From DAHUYF01 sp963789275 (GTDB lineage: Bacteria; Pseudomonadota; Alphaproteobacteria; ATCC43930; CGMCC-115725): a stretch of DNA of 64,000 nucleotides. The position numbers and the translations under genes are program-made. Within the stretch, counting starts at the first letter, position 1. The number at the start of each line of letters is the position of its first letter. The notes under the pieces are model-generated. The model did no database searches. It worked only from the letters and a program-made list of their open reading frames with translations, and had not been told where the DNA came from. The DNA is taken from assembly GCA_963789275.1 (NCBI GenBank), contig CAWBKF010000038.1, positions 1-64,000 on the forward strand, in the 5' to 3' direction. This document shows, one piece after another, positions 15,163 to 24,968 of the stretch.

Positions 15163-15565
15163 GCTTCCTGACTGATGCGCGACCCGTGTGGTTTATCGGG
15201 CGAGGACAGTCTTCGGCCCGTAGACGGCGGCATCGGTCGTGCGTGATCGTGCCGTCGGGTGAGATGCTCCACGCCACCCTCGAATTCCACCAAAGACCTA
15301 TGAGGGGCGTGTCGATGTGGACGCTGGCACGATTCTCGCGCGCCGCGCGATTCGCGTTGCTAAGCGCCGTGAAGTCCTCGGCTAATTGTGCCAGTCTCTC
15401 ACCCGCATCGACTCCACCGACGATTTGATTAGCAGCAACGCAAACGCCCAAAAAGGCATTGCATGTCAACTCCAGCGTGTCGTCAACATCGTCTGGCTCA
15501 CATACAGGCAGAGCCTGCACGGTAAACCGCGCATCTTCATATTCACCTTCGCCCTCCCAAGTCAC
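15116..15565 (-). CDS. Possible hypothetical protein
   Basis: A minus-strand frame reads like protein from VTWEGEGEYEDARFTVQALP through LELTCNAFLGVCVAANQIVG to DTPLIGLWWNSRVAWSISPD. A GTG at 15565 is a possible start (149 aa). No family is recognised, and its 3' end overlaps the preceding plus-strand gene by 47 bp. Acidic, well-formed amino-acid composition argues for a real gene; lack of a good ribosome site argues against. Confidence 0.35.
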   Translation of the reverse strand: MTWEGEGEYEDARFTVQALPVCEPDDVDDTLELTCNAFLGVCVAANQIVGGVDAGERLAQLAEDFTALSNANRAARENRASVHIDTPLIGLWWNSRVAWSISPDGTITHDRCRRLRAEDCPRPINHTGRASVRKPTRQSFQTDWSAALS

Positions 15566-15710
15566 ATGACGGCTGAGCGATGTTGCAGAGGGATGCGCGG
15601 CGTCGCCCGAAAGCTGTCGGTAGATAGCCTTGCGTCTCGGTCGGCCCCTTGCGTGGGCCAATCCCCCCGCAACGCCCCCAAAGAGTGAGAGTGCAGCCCG
15701 GGTTTGCCGT

Positions 15711-15750
15711 GACGGGTTGAGGGTCGCGAGAGAGGCTCGCGGCACCCGTC
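15711..15750 (+). promoter_or_regulatory. Structured 5' leader, copy A (ArdC gene)
   Basis: Outer stem GACGGGT/ACCCGTC and inner stem CGCGAG/CTCGCG with loop AGAGG. It abuts the ribosome site GCGGAGAA and ends 13 nt before the ArdC ATG. The same architecture with compensatory base changes occurs before the ParB-like gene and, in extended form, before the helicase gene, so it probably works as RNA or as a shared protein-binding site. Confidence 0.6.
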
Positions 15751-15763
15751 GCGGAGAACCACG

Positions 15764-16726
15764 ATGCCCAGGCAGACTGCTCACGCTCGCGCCGGCTCGG
15801 ACCGGGCGAGCCTCTATCAGGAAATCACCGACAAGATCATCGCCGAACTCGAGGCCGGTCGTGTGCCATGGGTCCAGCCTTGGGGAACGACACCGGCGAA
15901 GGCGCCTCTTGCGATGCCGAAGAACGCGGCGACGCAGCGCGGGTACACCGGCGTGAACGTACTCATTCTATGGCGTGCGGTCGTCGAGCGAGGGTTTGCC
16001 GGGCAGAGCTGGCTGACGTTCCGCCAAGCCCTGGGCCTTGGCGGCAACGTCCGCAAAGGCGAGCACGGGACCACCGTCGTCTATGCCGATCGTTTCATCC
16101 CCGATGATGAGCGGAAGCGCGCGGAACGCGATGGCGATGAGCCCGGTGCCATCCCCTTCCTCAAGCGCTTCACCGTCTTCAACACCGACCAATGCGACAA
16201 CCTTCCCGGCGGCCTGGTCACCGTGCCGCCGCCGGTCCCCGAGGGGCTGATCCTGCCCCAGGCCGAGGCGCTGATCGCCGCGACCGGCGCGAATTTCCGC
16301 ATCGGCGGCGACCGAGCCTTCTACAGCCCATCCCAGGACTTCGTTCAGGTGCCCCGACCCGACGCCTATTTCGAGCCGATTAATTGGCACCGGACCGCTC
16401 TCCACGAGCTCGGTCACTGGGTCGGTCATCCCTCGCGCCTGGCCCGTGATCTGTCGGGCATGTTCGGATCGGCGCTCTATGCGAAGGAGGAGCTGGTCGC
16501 CGAGATGACCAGCGCCTTCGTCTGTGCTTCGCTGGGCATCGTGCCCACCGTGCGCCACGCCGACTATCTCGGCTCCTGGCTCGATGTGCTGCGCGAGGAC
16601 AACCGCGCCATCGTGCGCGCGGCGAGTGCCGCCTCCAAGGCGGCCTACTATCTGCTCGCCTTTCGACCTGAAGCCGCAGAACCAGGCGTTGCCGCCACCG
16701 AGGTCGGCGGCCAGGCGGCGGCCTGA
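15764..16726 (+). CDS. ardC: ArdC-type antirestriction protein (ssDNA-binding plus zincin domain)
   Basis: A 320-aa protein. The N-terminal ArdC domain is recognisable as SLYQEITDKIIAELEAGRVP and WVQPWGT, followed by NVLILWRAVVERGFAGQSWL. The C-terminal zincin-like domain has HRTALHELGHWVGHPSRL (HExxH) with the downstream KEELVAEMTSAFVCASLG helix supplying the third ligand. Known role: binds single-stranded DNA entering a recipient and protects it against type I/II restriction. First gene of the maintenance block, preceded by structured leader A. Complete and in frame. Confidence 0.9.
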   Translation: MPRQTAHARAGSDRASLYQEITDKIIAELEAGRVPWVQPWGTTPAKAPLAMPKNAATQRGYTGVNVLILWRAVVERGFAGQSWLTFRQALGLGGNVRKGEHGTTVVYADRFIPDDERKRAERDGDEPGAIPFLKRFTVFNTDQCDNLPGGLVTVPPPVPEGLILPQAEALIAATGANFRIGGDRAFYSPSQDFVQVPRPDAYFEPINWHRTALHELGHWVGHPSRLARDLSGMFGSALYAKEELVAEMTSAFVCASLGIVPTVRHADYLGSWLDVLREDNRAIVRAASAASKAAYYLLAFRPEAAEPGVAATEVGGQAAA

Positions 16727-16804
16727 GTTTCTTTCGCGGCGCCGATCCCGCGCTCGCATCGCGGATGCCGTTCCCGAGAGAAAGAGGGCTGAGGGGGATT
16801 CCGT

Positions 16805-16845
16805 GACGGGTTGGAGGTCGAGAGAGAGGCTCTCGGCGGCCCGTC
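16805..16845 (+). promoter_or_regulatory. Structured 5' leader, copy B (ParB-like gene)
   Basis: Outer stem GACGGG/CCCGTC and inner stem CGAGAG/CTCTCG with loop AGAGG. Compared with copy A, both strands of the inner stem differ in a compensating way (CGCGAG/CTCGCG). It is followed by the same GCGGAGAA ribosome site and ends 15 nt before the ATG. Confidence 0.6.
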
Positions 16846-16860
16846 GCGGAGAAACTCGAC

Positions 16861-18949
16861 ATGGCAACTGCCATTCAGAAGATCACCCTCAGCGCCTCGC
16901 GCGACATTCCCTTCAACAAGCTGGTGCTCAGCCAGAGCAACGTCCGCCGCGTGAGGGCCGGCGTCTCGATCGAGGAGCTGGCCGAGGACATCGCCCGGCG
17001 CACCCTCCTGCAAGGGCTCAGCGTTCGCCCAATCCTCGACGCCGACGGGCAGCAGACGGGCATGTTCGAGATCCCCGCCGGCGGCCGTCGCTACCGGGCA
17101 CTCGAGCTGCTGGTCAAGCAGAAGCGCCTGGCCAAGACGGCGCCCGTGCCCTGCGTGGTGCGCGATCGGGCCACCGATGTTTCCGCGGAAGAGGATTCAC
17201 TCGCCGAGAATGTCCAGCGCGTGGCATTGCACCCGCTCGACCAGTTCCGCGCCTTCCAGGCGCTGCGCGAGAAGGGGCTCGGCGAGGAGGAGATCGCGGC
17301 GCGCTTCTTCGTCGCGCCGACGGTCGTGAAGCAGCGCCTGCGGCTCGCCGCCGCCTCCGCGAAACTCCTCGACATCTATGCCGAGGACGGCATGACGCTG
17401 GAGCAGCTCATGGCCTTCACGGTCACCAACGACCATGCGCGCCAGGAGCAGGTGTGGGAGGCATTATCGCATTCCCACAACAAGGAGCCGTACTTCATCC
17501 GCCGACAGCTCACCGAGGGTGCGGTCCGCGCGTCGGACCGTCGCGCACAATTCGTCGGCACCGAGACGTATGAAGCCGCCGGCGGCGTGATCATGCGCGA
17601 CCTCTTCCAGCATGACGATGGCGGCTGGCTGCAGGATCCCGCGCTGCTCGATCGCCTCGTGATCGAGAAGCTCCATGCCGAGGCCGAGACGTTGCGCGCC
17701 GAGGGCTGGAATTGGCTCGCGGTTGCCGCCGACTTCCCTTACGGCCATACCGCCGGTCTGCGCCGGCTCACGGGCGAGACCGCTGGCCTCACCGATAAGG
17801 AAGGCGCCACGCTTGCCGCGCTCAAGGCGGAATACGACGCCCTCGAGGCGCAATATGCCGAAGCCGAGGAATTGCCCGACGAGATCGACCATCGCCTTGG
17901 CGAGCTCGAGACCGCCATGGCGACGTTCGAAGACAGGCCGGTCCGCTACGACCCCGTCGAGATCGCCCGCGCCGGAGCCTTCGTCAGCATCGACGGCGAA
18001 GGTGCATTGCGCATCAAACGCGGCTTCGTGCGGCCCGAGGACGAGCCGGCGGTCGATCAACCGAACTCGCGGCGAAGTCGAGTCAACGGCAGCATCAGGC
18101 TCGGACGGCCCGGCTCAACGCGCCGTCATCACCATCGGCACCGCGCCGGTCAGCTCCGACGCCGAGACCGCTGACCAGGACGAGTTCGTCCGTCCGCTTT
18201 CGGATCGCCTCGTGACCGAGCTGACCGCCCATCGCACGCTCGCGCTCCGCGACGCCGTGGCGAACGATCCGCATGTCGCCTTCCAGGCGGTCCTCCATGC
18301 GCTTTGCCTCGGCGCCTTCTACAGCTACGCCGCCGACACGTGCCTGGAGATCACGGCGAAGCAGTCCGGCTTCAGTGCACAGGCCCCGGGTTTGGCGGAG
18401 ACCGCATCGGCCAAGGTGATCGACGCGCGGCACGCGCAATGGGCCAAGCAGCTGCCCGAAGCGCCGGCAGACCTCTGGGATGCTCTGACCGCGTTCGACG
18501 GTGACAGCCAGGCGGCGCTCTTCGCGCATTGCGCCTCGCTCACCGTGAACGTGGTCAAAGAGCCCTGGAACCAACGGCCGGCCGCCATTGCTCATGGCGA
18601 TCTGCTGGCCCGAGCCGTGAATCTCGATATGGCGGCGGCTGGCTGGCGGCCAACGGTCGACAACTATCTCGCCCGGGTGCCGAAGGCCCGTATCCTCGAG
18701 GCGGTCCGCGCAGCCAAGGGCGAGGCGTCCGCGCAGCTCATCGACCATCTAAAGAAGGCTGACATGGCCAAGGAAGCCGAGCGGCTCCTGGAGGGCACGG
18801 GCTGGCTGCCCGAGCCGCTTCGTGTTGCCCAGGAACCCGCCGCGGAGAGCGCGACCGAACCCGACGCGCTGCCGGCGTTCCTCGCCGAAGAGCATGAAGC
18901 GGGTTCTGACATCACCACGACTCAGTCGCACGCCGTCGCGGCAGAATAG
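16861..18949 (+). pseudogene. ParB/RepB/Spo0J-family nuclease-domain protein, frameshifted
   Basis: A protein of about 695 aa split by a single-base shift around 18055-18075. The first part has the ParB N-terminal domain (LVLSQSNVRRVRAGVSIEEL, then FEIPAGGRRYRALELLVKQK with the GxRR motif), a central helix-turn-helix region (FVAPTVVKQRLRLAAAS), and a coiled segment. The shifted frame carries the C-terminal domain, including LVTELTAHRTLALRDAVAND and AAAGWRPTVDNYLARVPKAR. Such large ParB-like proteins are standard beside ArdC and Strawberry-notch helicase genes on alphaproteobacterial ICEs. The exact role in the element is not established. Leader B precedes it and a strong hairpin follows. Confidence 0.85.
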
Positions 18950-18954
18950 AGGGG

Positions 18955-18980
18955 AGCGGGGCGACTGCGATCGCCCCGCT
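18955..18980 (+). terminator. Hairpin after the ParB-like gene
   Basis: AGCGGGGCGA and TCGCCCCGCT form a perfect 10-bp stem with a 6-nt loop, directly after the stop at 18949. The T-run is weak (TTCACTTTC), so it may be a terminator or an mRNA-stabilising hairpin. Confidence 0.6.
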
Positions 18981-19114
18981 TCACTTTCGACTCGGGCCTC
19001 GGCTGCCGTGTCGGCTCACGCACCTTCAGTCGCATTCCCAAGATCAAAAGCCGCACTCGCCACCCATCGACCGGTTGCTGTGACGAGTGAGCGGTTTCAC
19101 CTCACGGGACCAAA

Positions 19115-19143
19115 GGGTCCGGCGCTCAGCGCCGGGCCCTTTT
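19115..19143 (+). terminator. Rho-independent terminator before the helicase leader
   Basis: GGGTCCGGCGC and GCGCCGGGCCC form an 11-bp stem (one G-T pair) with a TCA loop followed by TTTT at 19140-19143. It separates the ParB-like gene from the leader of the helicase gene. Confidence 0.7.
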
Positions 19144-19180
19144 CCTGTTGGTGGACCATGAGAGGCAGAGGACGGCCGGG

Positions 19181-19232
19181 ACGGGTTTGAGCCGGTGGGG
19201 TCGAGAGAGAGCGCCCAGCCGGCTCGGCCCGT
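19181..19232 (+). promoter_or_regulatory. Structured 5' leader, copy C (helicase gene)
   Basis: It shares ACGGGTTTGAG and GTCGAGAGAGAG with copies A and B. Here the outer stem ACGGG/CCCGT (19181-19185 with 19228-19232) encloses a second stem GAGCCGG/CCGGCTC (19189-19195 with 19219-19225). The loop again contains GAGAGAG. The ATG follows 24 nt later. Confidence 0.5.
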
Positions 19233-19256
19233 TCCCGCTCTCCCGAGGTCTCCACC

Positions 19257-22200
19257 ATGGACATGTTCGCGTCGTCGCCGACCATCACGGCGATCCCTGC
19301 CGCCTTGCCCGAACGATCCGACACTTCCAGAGCGCTCGCAGCCGCGGCTGCAGCTCTCCTCGATCATCTCGCTCGCGGCCGCATGATCGATACGCCGACG
19401 CTGCGCGCGGCGATGAGCAACACCTTTGGCGGTTCCGATGCCGAAGGCACGTGGGACTGGAAGTCAGCCTACGACGCTTGCGAGGCCGCGACCGTCCTCT
19501 TCCTGCGCAAATTCGGACCCGGCATGCGCGGTCGCGCGAGCGGGCGCGCGGCGTTCCTCGCGATGCTGGCGAAGGTTGCGGCGCTGATGCCCTCGCATAC
19601 GCGCCGTTCCGAAGAGAGCCAGGCGCTCCAGCAGTTTTCCACGCCGATCGCACTCGGCTTCGCCGCTGCCACCGCGGCGGCGATCACACCGGCCGATCTC
19701 GTGCTGGAGCCGTCGGCCGGAACCGGCCTGCTCGCCATCTTCGCCGAGCTGGCCGGGAGCGGTCTCCTCCTGAACGAGCTGGCGGATCTTCGCGCCACCT
19801 TGCTTCGCCGGCTCTTTACGAATGTGCCGCTGACGCGGCATGACGCGGCCCACATCCACGACCATCTCGATATCGGCGTGCGGCCCAGCGTCGTGCTGAT
19901 GAACCCGCCGTTCTCGGTCGCGGCGCATGTCGAGGGCTCCGTCGCAGGCGCGGCACTCCGCCATGTCACCTCGGCGCTCACGCGGCTCGTCGACGGCGGC
20001 CGTCTTGTCGCGATCACCGGCGCGAGCTTGTCTCCCGACAATCCGGCTTGGCGTGACCGTTTCGTTCGCCTGCAGGAACGCGGGCGCGTGGTCTTCTCCG
20101 CTGCGGTCGATGGCAGCGTCTACGCCCGTCATGGCACCACCATCGATACGCGCCTGACCGTCATCGACCGCGTCCCGGCTGACGATCCAACCGTCTTCCC
20201 GGCCTCGCCTGGCGTCGCTGCAGATCCGGCTACGCTCCTTGGATGGGTTACCGCGCAGGTTCCGCCGAGGCGGCCGCTTGCCGCTTCCGCTGCCGGCCGA
20301 CCGACCGCGCATCCGCGCGCCGATCGTACCCGATCGGGATCGACGTCCCGGCAGATCTCCGCCCCGGTCACCTCCGTACAGCTGGAGGCGATCGAGCTCT
20401 CCTACGAAATGGTCGACTGGAAGCGGGCCGAGGGCGGTCGCATCACTGATGCGCTTTATGAAGGTTACGCCCTTCAGTCGATCCGTATTCCCGGATCTCA
20501 GGCGCACCCGACCCGGCTCGTCCAGTCCGCGGCGATGGCGTCCGTCGCTCCCCCTAAGCCTTCCTACCGGCCGCATCTCCCCGCTGGGCTTGTCGCGCGC
20601 GGCCTCCTGTCCGACGCGCAGCTCGAGAGCGTCATCTTTGCCGGCGAGGCGCACGCCGGTCATCTCGCGGGATCGTGGACCGTCGACGACACCTTCGATG
20701 TGGTCTCGGCCGCACCGGACGACACCGCGTACGCGGTGCGTTTCCGTCGCGGGTGGATGCTGGGCGACGGCACCGGCGCTGGCAAGGGCCGCCAGGTCGC
20801 CGGCATCATCCTCGACAATTGGCTAAAGGGCCGGCGCCGCGCGGTGTGGGTCAGCAAGTCAGACAAGCTGATCGAGGATGCGCAGCGCGACTGGTCAGCC
20901 CTCGGGCAGGAAAGGCTCCTCGTCACCCCGCTCGCGCGCTTCCGCCAGGGCACGCCGATCCGCCTGGAGCAAGGCGTCCTATTTGCAACCTACGCTACGC
21001 TGCGGTCCGATGCGCGCGAGGAAAGGGTTTCGCGCGTCCGCCAGATCGTCGATTGGTTGGGCTCCGACTTCGATGGAGTCATCGTGTTCGACGAGAGCCA
21101 CGCCATGGCGAACGCCGCCGGCGGCAAGAGCGAGCGCGGCGATCAGGCGCCCTCGCAGCAGGGCCGCGCCGGCTTGCGTCTCCAACATGCGCTGCCCAAC
21201 GCGCGTGTCGTCTATGTCTCCGCCACCGGTGCCACGACCGTGCATAACCTCGCCTACGCCCAGCGGCTCGGTCTCTGGGGCGGCGAGGACTTCCCCTTCG
21301 CCACGCGCGCCGAGTTCGTGCAGGCGATCGAGGCGGGTGGTGTCGCGGCGATGGAAGTGCTCGCCCGCGATCTCAAATCGCTCGGCCTCTACGCCGCGCG
21401 GTCGCTGTCCTATGAAGGCGTCGAATACGACCTGGTCGAGCACGCGCTCACGACCGAGCAGATCCGTATCTATGACGCCTATGCCGGCGCCTTCCAGATC
21501 ATCCACAACAATCTCGACGCCGCGATGCAGGCCGCCAACGTCACCGGCGAGCACGGCACGCTGAATGCCCAGGCCAAGTCCGCCGCGCGCTCGGCCTTCG
21601 AATCCGCCAAGCAACGGTTCTTCTCGCACCTGATCACGTCGATGAAGACCTCGACCCTAATCGGCGCGGTCGAGCGGGATCTCGACGCCGGCCACGCGGC
21701 CGTCATCCAGATCGTATCGACCGGCGAGGCGTTGATGGAGCGCCGGCTCGCCGAGATCCCCACTGAAGAATGGGGCGACGTCCAGGTCGATATCACGCCC
21801 AGGGAGTACGTGCTCGACTACCTGGCGCACAGTTTCCCGACGCAGCTCTTCGAGCCCTTCACCGACAGCGAAGGCAATCTCTCCTCCCGGCCGGTCTATC
21901 GCGACGGGCAGCCGGTCCAATGCCGCGACGCCGTCGAACGCCGTGACCGCTTGATCGAGCGGCTCGCATCCCTTGCCCCCGTCCAGGGCGCCCTCGACCA
22001 GATCGTGCAGCGCTTCGGCACCGAGATGGTTGCCGAAGTCACGGGCCGCTCCCGGCGGATCGTGCGCAAGGACGATCGGCTGTGCGTCGAGAACCGCCCC
22101 AGCTCGGCCAACCTCGCCGAGGCGCAAGCCTTCATGGACGATGAGAAGCGCATTCTCGTGTTCAGCGACGCCGGCGGCACCGGCCGCAGCTACCACGCCG

Positions 22201-23588
22201 ATCTCGCGGCCAGGAATCGGCGTCTGCGCGTCCATTATCTCCTGGAGGGGGGCTGGAAGGCCGACACTGCGATCCAGGGGCTGGGCCGCAGCAATCGGAC
22301 CAACCAGGCCCAGCCTCCGCTGTTCCGGCCGATCGCCACCGATGTCAAGGCCGAGAAGCGCTTCCTCTCGACGATCGCGCGCCGGCTCGACACGCTCGGA
22401 GCCATCACCAAGGGCCAGCGCCAGACCGGCGGCCAAGGCCTGTTCCGGTCGGACGACAATCTCGAATCCGACTACGGCCGCGCCGCGTTGCGCCAGCTCT
22501 ATGTGCTGCTGTTCACCGGCAAGGTCGAAGGCTGTTCGCTCCAGGCGTTCGAGAACGCCACGGGCCTGCACCTGACCGACCAGGACGGCAGCCTCCGAGA
22601 GGAGCTACCGCCGATCACAACTTTCCTCAACCGCCTGCTGGCGCTAACCATCGATCTGCAGAACACGGTGTTCGGTGTGTTCGAAGCTCTGCTGCGCACC
22701 AGGATCGAAGGAGCGATCGCGTCGGGCACGTATGACAGCGGCGTCGAGACGCTCACGGCGGAAAGCTTGACCGTCACCGATCGCCGGGCACTTTATGTCC
22801 ATCCGCAGACAGGTGCCGAGACGCAGGTCTTCACCATCTGCCGGCGCGAGCGCAATCGCCCTCTCACGCTCGCCGACGCTCTTCAACGTGCCGGCGATCG
22901 CTGCGCGATCCTGCTGATCAACACCCAGTCCGGCCGCGCCGCCGTGCAGATCCCGGCGCCGAGCCTGATGCTCGACGATGGCGAGGTCGAACGCCGTGTG
23001 CGCCTGCTGCGGCCGATGGAGCGCCCGGCCATCTCGCTTGCGATGATGGCGCAGACGCATTGGAAGGAGGCCGACCGCGACGCCTTCGCCCGCGCCTGGG
23101 AGAGCGAACTCGCCGACGTCCCGGCCTTCACCGACAGCGATCTGCATATCGTCACCGGGCTGTTGCTGCCGATCTGGAAGCGGCTGCCCGACGAATCGAT
23201 GCGGGTCTATCGGCTTCAGACCGACACGGGCGAGCGGATCATCGGCCGGCTGATCTCGCCGGCCTGGGTAGCGCAGGCCGTCGACGCCGATGCGAATACG
23301 ATCGCACCGGTCGACGCCTGGACCGCAGTGCTCGACGGCCGGACAGTTCTGGAGCTCCAGGAAAGTCTCCGGCTTCGCCGCGTCAAGATCATGGGCGAAT
23401 TCCGTGTCGAGCTCACCGGCTTCACGGACGGCATGGTCGACCGGTTGAAGGCGATGCGCCTCGTCTCGGAGATCATCGCCTGGAAACTGCGCTTGTTCGT
23501 GCCGACGGGTGCCACGGGTCCGATGATTCTCGGCGCGCTAATGGAGCGCTACCCGCTCGTCCGCGTCGCCGACCGGGCGGCGGCGTAA
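19257..23588 (+). CDS. Fused DNA methylase-like / Strawberry-notch-type helicase
   Basis: A 1443-aa two-part protein. The N-terminal third is a methyltransferase-like domain with motif I LEPSAGTGLLAIFAEL (about 150) and motif IV VLMNPPFSVA (about 219, the NPPF of N6-adenine methylases). The second part is a superfamily 2 helicase of the Strawberry-notch type: Walker A GDGTGAGKGRQVAGI (about 503) and DEAH-like box VIVFDESHAMANA (about 611), then the SBNO C-terminal region with GLGRSNRTNQAQPP. These giant proteins are conserved on alphaproteobacterial ICEs and plasmids, next to ParB-like and Toprim genes. A role in modifying or remodelling the element DNA is inferred. The frame is intact over 4.3 kb. 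Confidence 0.9.
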   Translation: MDMFASSPTITAIPAALPERSDTSRALAAAAAALLDHLARGRMIDTPTLRAAMSNTFGGSDAEGTWDWKSAYDACEAATVLFLRKFGPGMRGRASGRAAFLAMLAKVAALMPSHTRRSEESQALQQFSTPIALGFAAATAAAITPADLVLEPSAGTGLLAIFAELAGSGLLLNELADLRATLLRRLFTNVPLTRHDAAHIHDHLDIGVRPSVVLMNPPFSVAAHVEGSVAGAALRHVTSALTRLVDGGRLVAITGASLSPDNPAWRDRFVRLQERGRVVFSAAVDGSVYARHGTTIDTRLTVIDRVPADDPTVFPASPGVAADPATLLGWVTAQVPPRRPLAASAAGRPTAHPRADRTRSGSTSRQISAPVTSVQLEAIELSYEMVDWKRAEGGRITDALYEGYALQSIRIPGSQAHPTRLVQSAAMASVAPPKPSYRPHLPAGLVARGLLSDAQLESVIFAGEAHAGHLAGSWTVDDTFDVVSAAPDDTAYAVRFRRGWMLGDGTGAGKGRQVAGIILDNWLKGRRRAVWVSKSDKLIEDAQRDWSALGQERLLVTPLARFRQGTPIRLEQGVLFATYATLRSDAREERVSRVRQIVDWLGSDFDGVIVFDESHAMANAAGGKSERGDQAPSQQGRAGLRLQHALPNARVVYVSATGATTVHNLAYAQRLGLWGGEDFPFATRAEFVQAIEAGGVAAMEVLARDLKSLGLYAARSLSYEGVEYDLVEHALTTEQIRIYDAYAGAFQIIHNNLDAAMQAANVTGEHGTLNAQAKSAARSAFESAKQRFFSHLITSMKTSTLIGAVERDLDAGHAAVIQIVSTGEALMERRLAEIPTEEWGDVQVDITPREYVLDYLAHSFPTQLFEPFTDSEGNLSSRPVYRDGQPVQCRDAVERRDRLIERLASLAPVQGALDQIVQRFGTEMVAEVTGRSRRIVRKDDRLCVENRPSSANLAEAQAFMDDEKRILVFSDAGGTGRSYHADLAARNRRLRVHYLLEGGWKADTAIQGLGRSNRTNQAQPPLFRPIATDVKAEKRFLSTIARRLDTLGAITKGQRQTGGQGLFRSDDNLESDYGRAALRQLYVLLFTGKVEGCSLQAFENATGLHLTDQDGSLREELPPITTFLNRLLALTIDLQNTVFGVFEALLRTRIEGAIASGTYDSGVETLTAESLTVTDRRALYVHPQTGAETQVFTICRRERNRPLTLADALQRAGDRCAILLINTQSGRAAVQIPAPSLMLDDGEVERRVRLLRPMERPAISLAMMAQTHWKEADRDAFARAWESELADVPAFTDSDLHIVTGLLLPIWKRLPDESMRVYRLQTDTGERIIGRLISPAWVAQAVDADANTIAPVDAWTAVLDGRTVLELQESLRLRRVKIMGEFRVELTGFTDGMVDRLKAMRLVSEIIAWKLRLFVPTGATGPMILGALMERYPLVRVADRAAA

Positions 23589-23599
23589 GGGAGGCGGCC

Positions 23600-24652
23600 A
23601 TGTCATCGCAGGCCGCCGAACTGGCACACCGTCTCGCGCGCAATGCCGAGGCGGTGTGCCGCCACTATCTCCCCAACGGACACCGCGAAGGGCGCTACTG
23701 GGTGGTCGGTGATGTCGCCAACACACCGGGGCGCAGCCTGTTCGTCCGGCTGAGCGGACCGGACAGCGGCAAAGGCGCCGCCGGCAAATGGACCGACGCC
23801 GCCACCCGCGAGCATGGCGATCTCCTCGACCTCATCGCGCTCAATCGCGGCCTGAATCGCCTGTGTGACGTTCTCGCCGAGGCGCGCTTCTTCCTCAGCC
23901 TGCCACGCCTCGACCCTGAACCGGTCAAGCGGCACGAACACTCACCGGCGTCCCGCGGGTCGCCGGATTCCGCGCGCCGGCTGTTTGCCATGTCGCACCC
24001 GATCTCGGGTACAATCGCAGAAGCGTATCTACGCCGACGCGGAATTACCTCTTTGCGTGACTGCGGCTCCCTGCGGTTTCACCCGCGCTGCTACTACCGC
24101 CCCGATCCCAACGCACCCACCGAAACCTGGCCCGCGCTGATCGCCGCGGTCACCGACCTCGACGGCAAGATCACGGGCGCGCACCGCACCTGGCTTGATC
24201 CATCGGGCAGCGACAAGGCTCCGGTCGACACGCCGAGGCGGGCGATGGGTCACCTCCTCGGACACGGTGTCCGCTTTGGCGTGGCGAACGACGTGATGGC
24301 AGCCGGCGAAGGGATCGAGACCATGCTGTCGTTGCGCAGCGTGATGCCGACGCTGCCGATGGTCGCCGCACTCTCCGCCAATCACCTCGGCGCCATCCTG
24401 TTTCCGGAAGCACTGCGCCGTCTCTATATCGCACGCGATTCCGATCCGGCCGGAGACGCGGCGCTGGCAAGTTTGAACGACCGGGCGGAGGCGGCCGGGA
24501 TCGAGGCACTGACGCTTTCCTCGGCACTCGGCGACTTCAACGAGGATCTGCTCCGCCTCGGGGCTGGCGATCTTCGGGCGGGTTTGCGTTTGCAGCTCGC
24601 TCCGGAGGACGTGGTCCGCTTCATGGATTGGGCGACGACCCGGACGGGGTGA
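23600..24652 (+). CDS. Toprim-domain protein (DUF7146-Toprim, primase-like)
   Basis: A 350-aa protein starting at ATG 23600 behind GGGAGGCGG, 11 bp after the helicase stop, so the two genes form an operon. The N-terminal half reads like the small-primase/DUF7146 region (GAAGKWTDAATREHGDLLDL, then AEAYLRRRGITSLRDCGSLR). The C-terminal Toprim domain has its Glu in AAGEGIETMLSLRS (about 235) and the DxD in RLYIARDSDPAGDAAL (about 277). Toprim proteins of this type are found on plasmids and ICEs and are thought to act in DNA priming during transfer. Confidence 0.87.
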   Translation: MSSQAAELAHRLARNAEAVCRHYLPNGHREGRYWVVGDVANTPGRSLFVRLSGPDSGKGAAGKWTDAATREHGDLLDLIALNRGLNRLCDVLAEARFFLSLPRLDPEPVKRHEHSPASRGSPDSARRLFAMSHPISGTIAEAYLRRRGITSLRDCGSLRFHPRCYYRPDPNAPTETWPALIAAVTDLDGKITGAHRTWLDPSGSDKAPVDTPRRAMGHLLGHGVRFGVANDVMAAGEGIETMLSLRSVMPTLPMVAALSANHLGAILFPEALRRLYIARDSDPAGDAALASLNDRAEAAGIEALTLSSALGDFNEDLLRLGAGDLRAGLRLQLAPEDVVRFMDWATTRTG

Positions 24653-24968
24653 TCTGCCGCGCTCTGCGCGTCGCCGATCGCATCGGAGCGCGATGAAGCC
24701 CTTCCGTGTCGGAAAAGGGCCCCTCCACGGCCTTCTAGAGCGCGATCGGACGGCGAGCGGCCCGGTCCCGCAACGGCGGGCCTTCCGTTTTCTTCCCCTG
24801 CCGGCTGGGCCGGCATTCCTCGCGAGGCAAGAAAGCCTCGGCCCGCCGTCCTCCGCTGCGCTCCGGCCGCTGTCGCTGCGCTCGGCGGTGCAGGCCCGGT
24901 CCGCCCGCCGTCAAGTGATCGCCACGAAGGCCGCGATGGGCGCGGCCAATCCGACAAAGGACTTCACC
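24653..24968. other. Long leader between the Toprim and DUF2493 genes
   Basis: No gene is supported in these 316 bases. They contain the base-paired element described at 24788-24835 followed by TCCTCCGCTGCGCTCC, a 16-mer also present in the leader of the DUF736 gene. Confidence 0.6.
24788..24835 (+). promoter_or_regulatory. Structured leader type 2, copy A (DUF2493 gene)
   Basis: Outer arms TTTTCTT and AAGAAAG (six pairs plus one wobble) enclose a hairpin TGCCGGC-TGG-GCCGGCA and the palindrome CCTCGCGAGG. The DUF736 leader has the same order of parts with a different but still paired hairpin. It ends 133 nt before the DUF2493 start. Confidence 0.55.
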
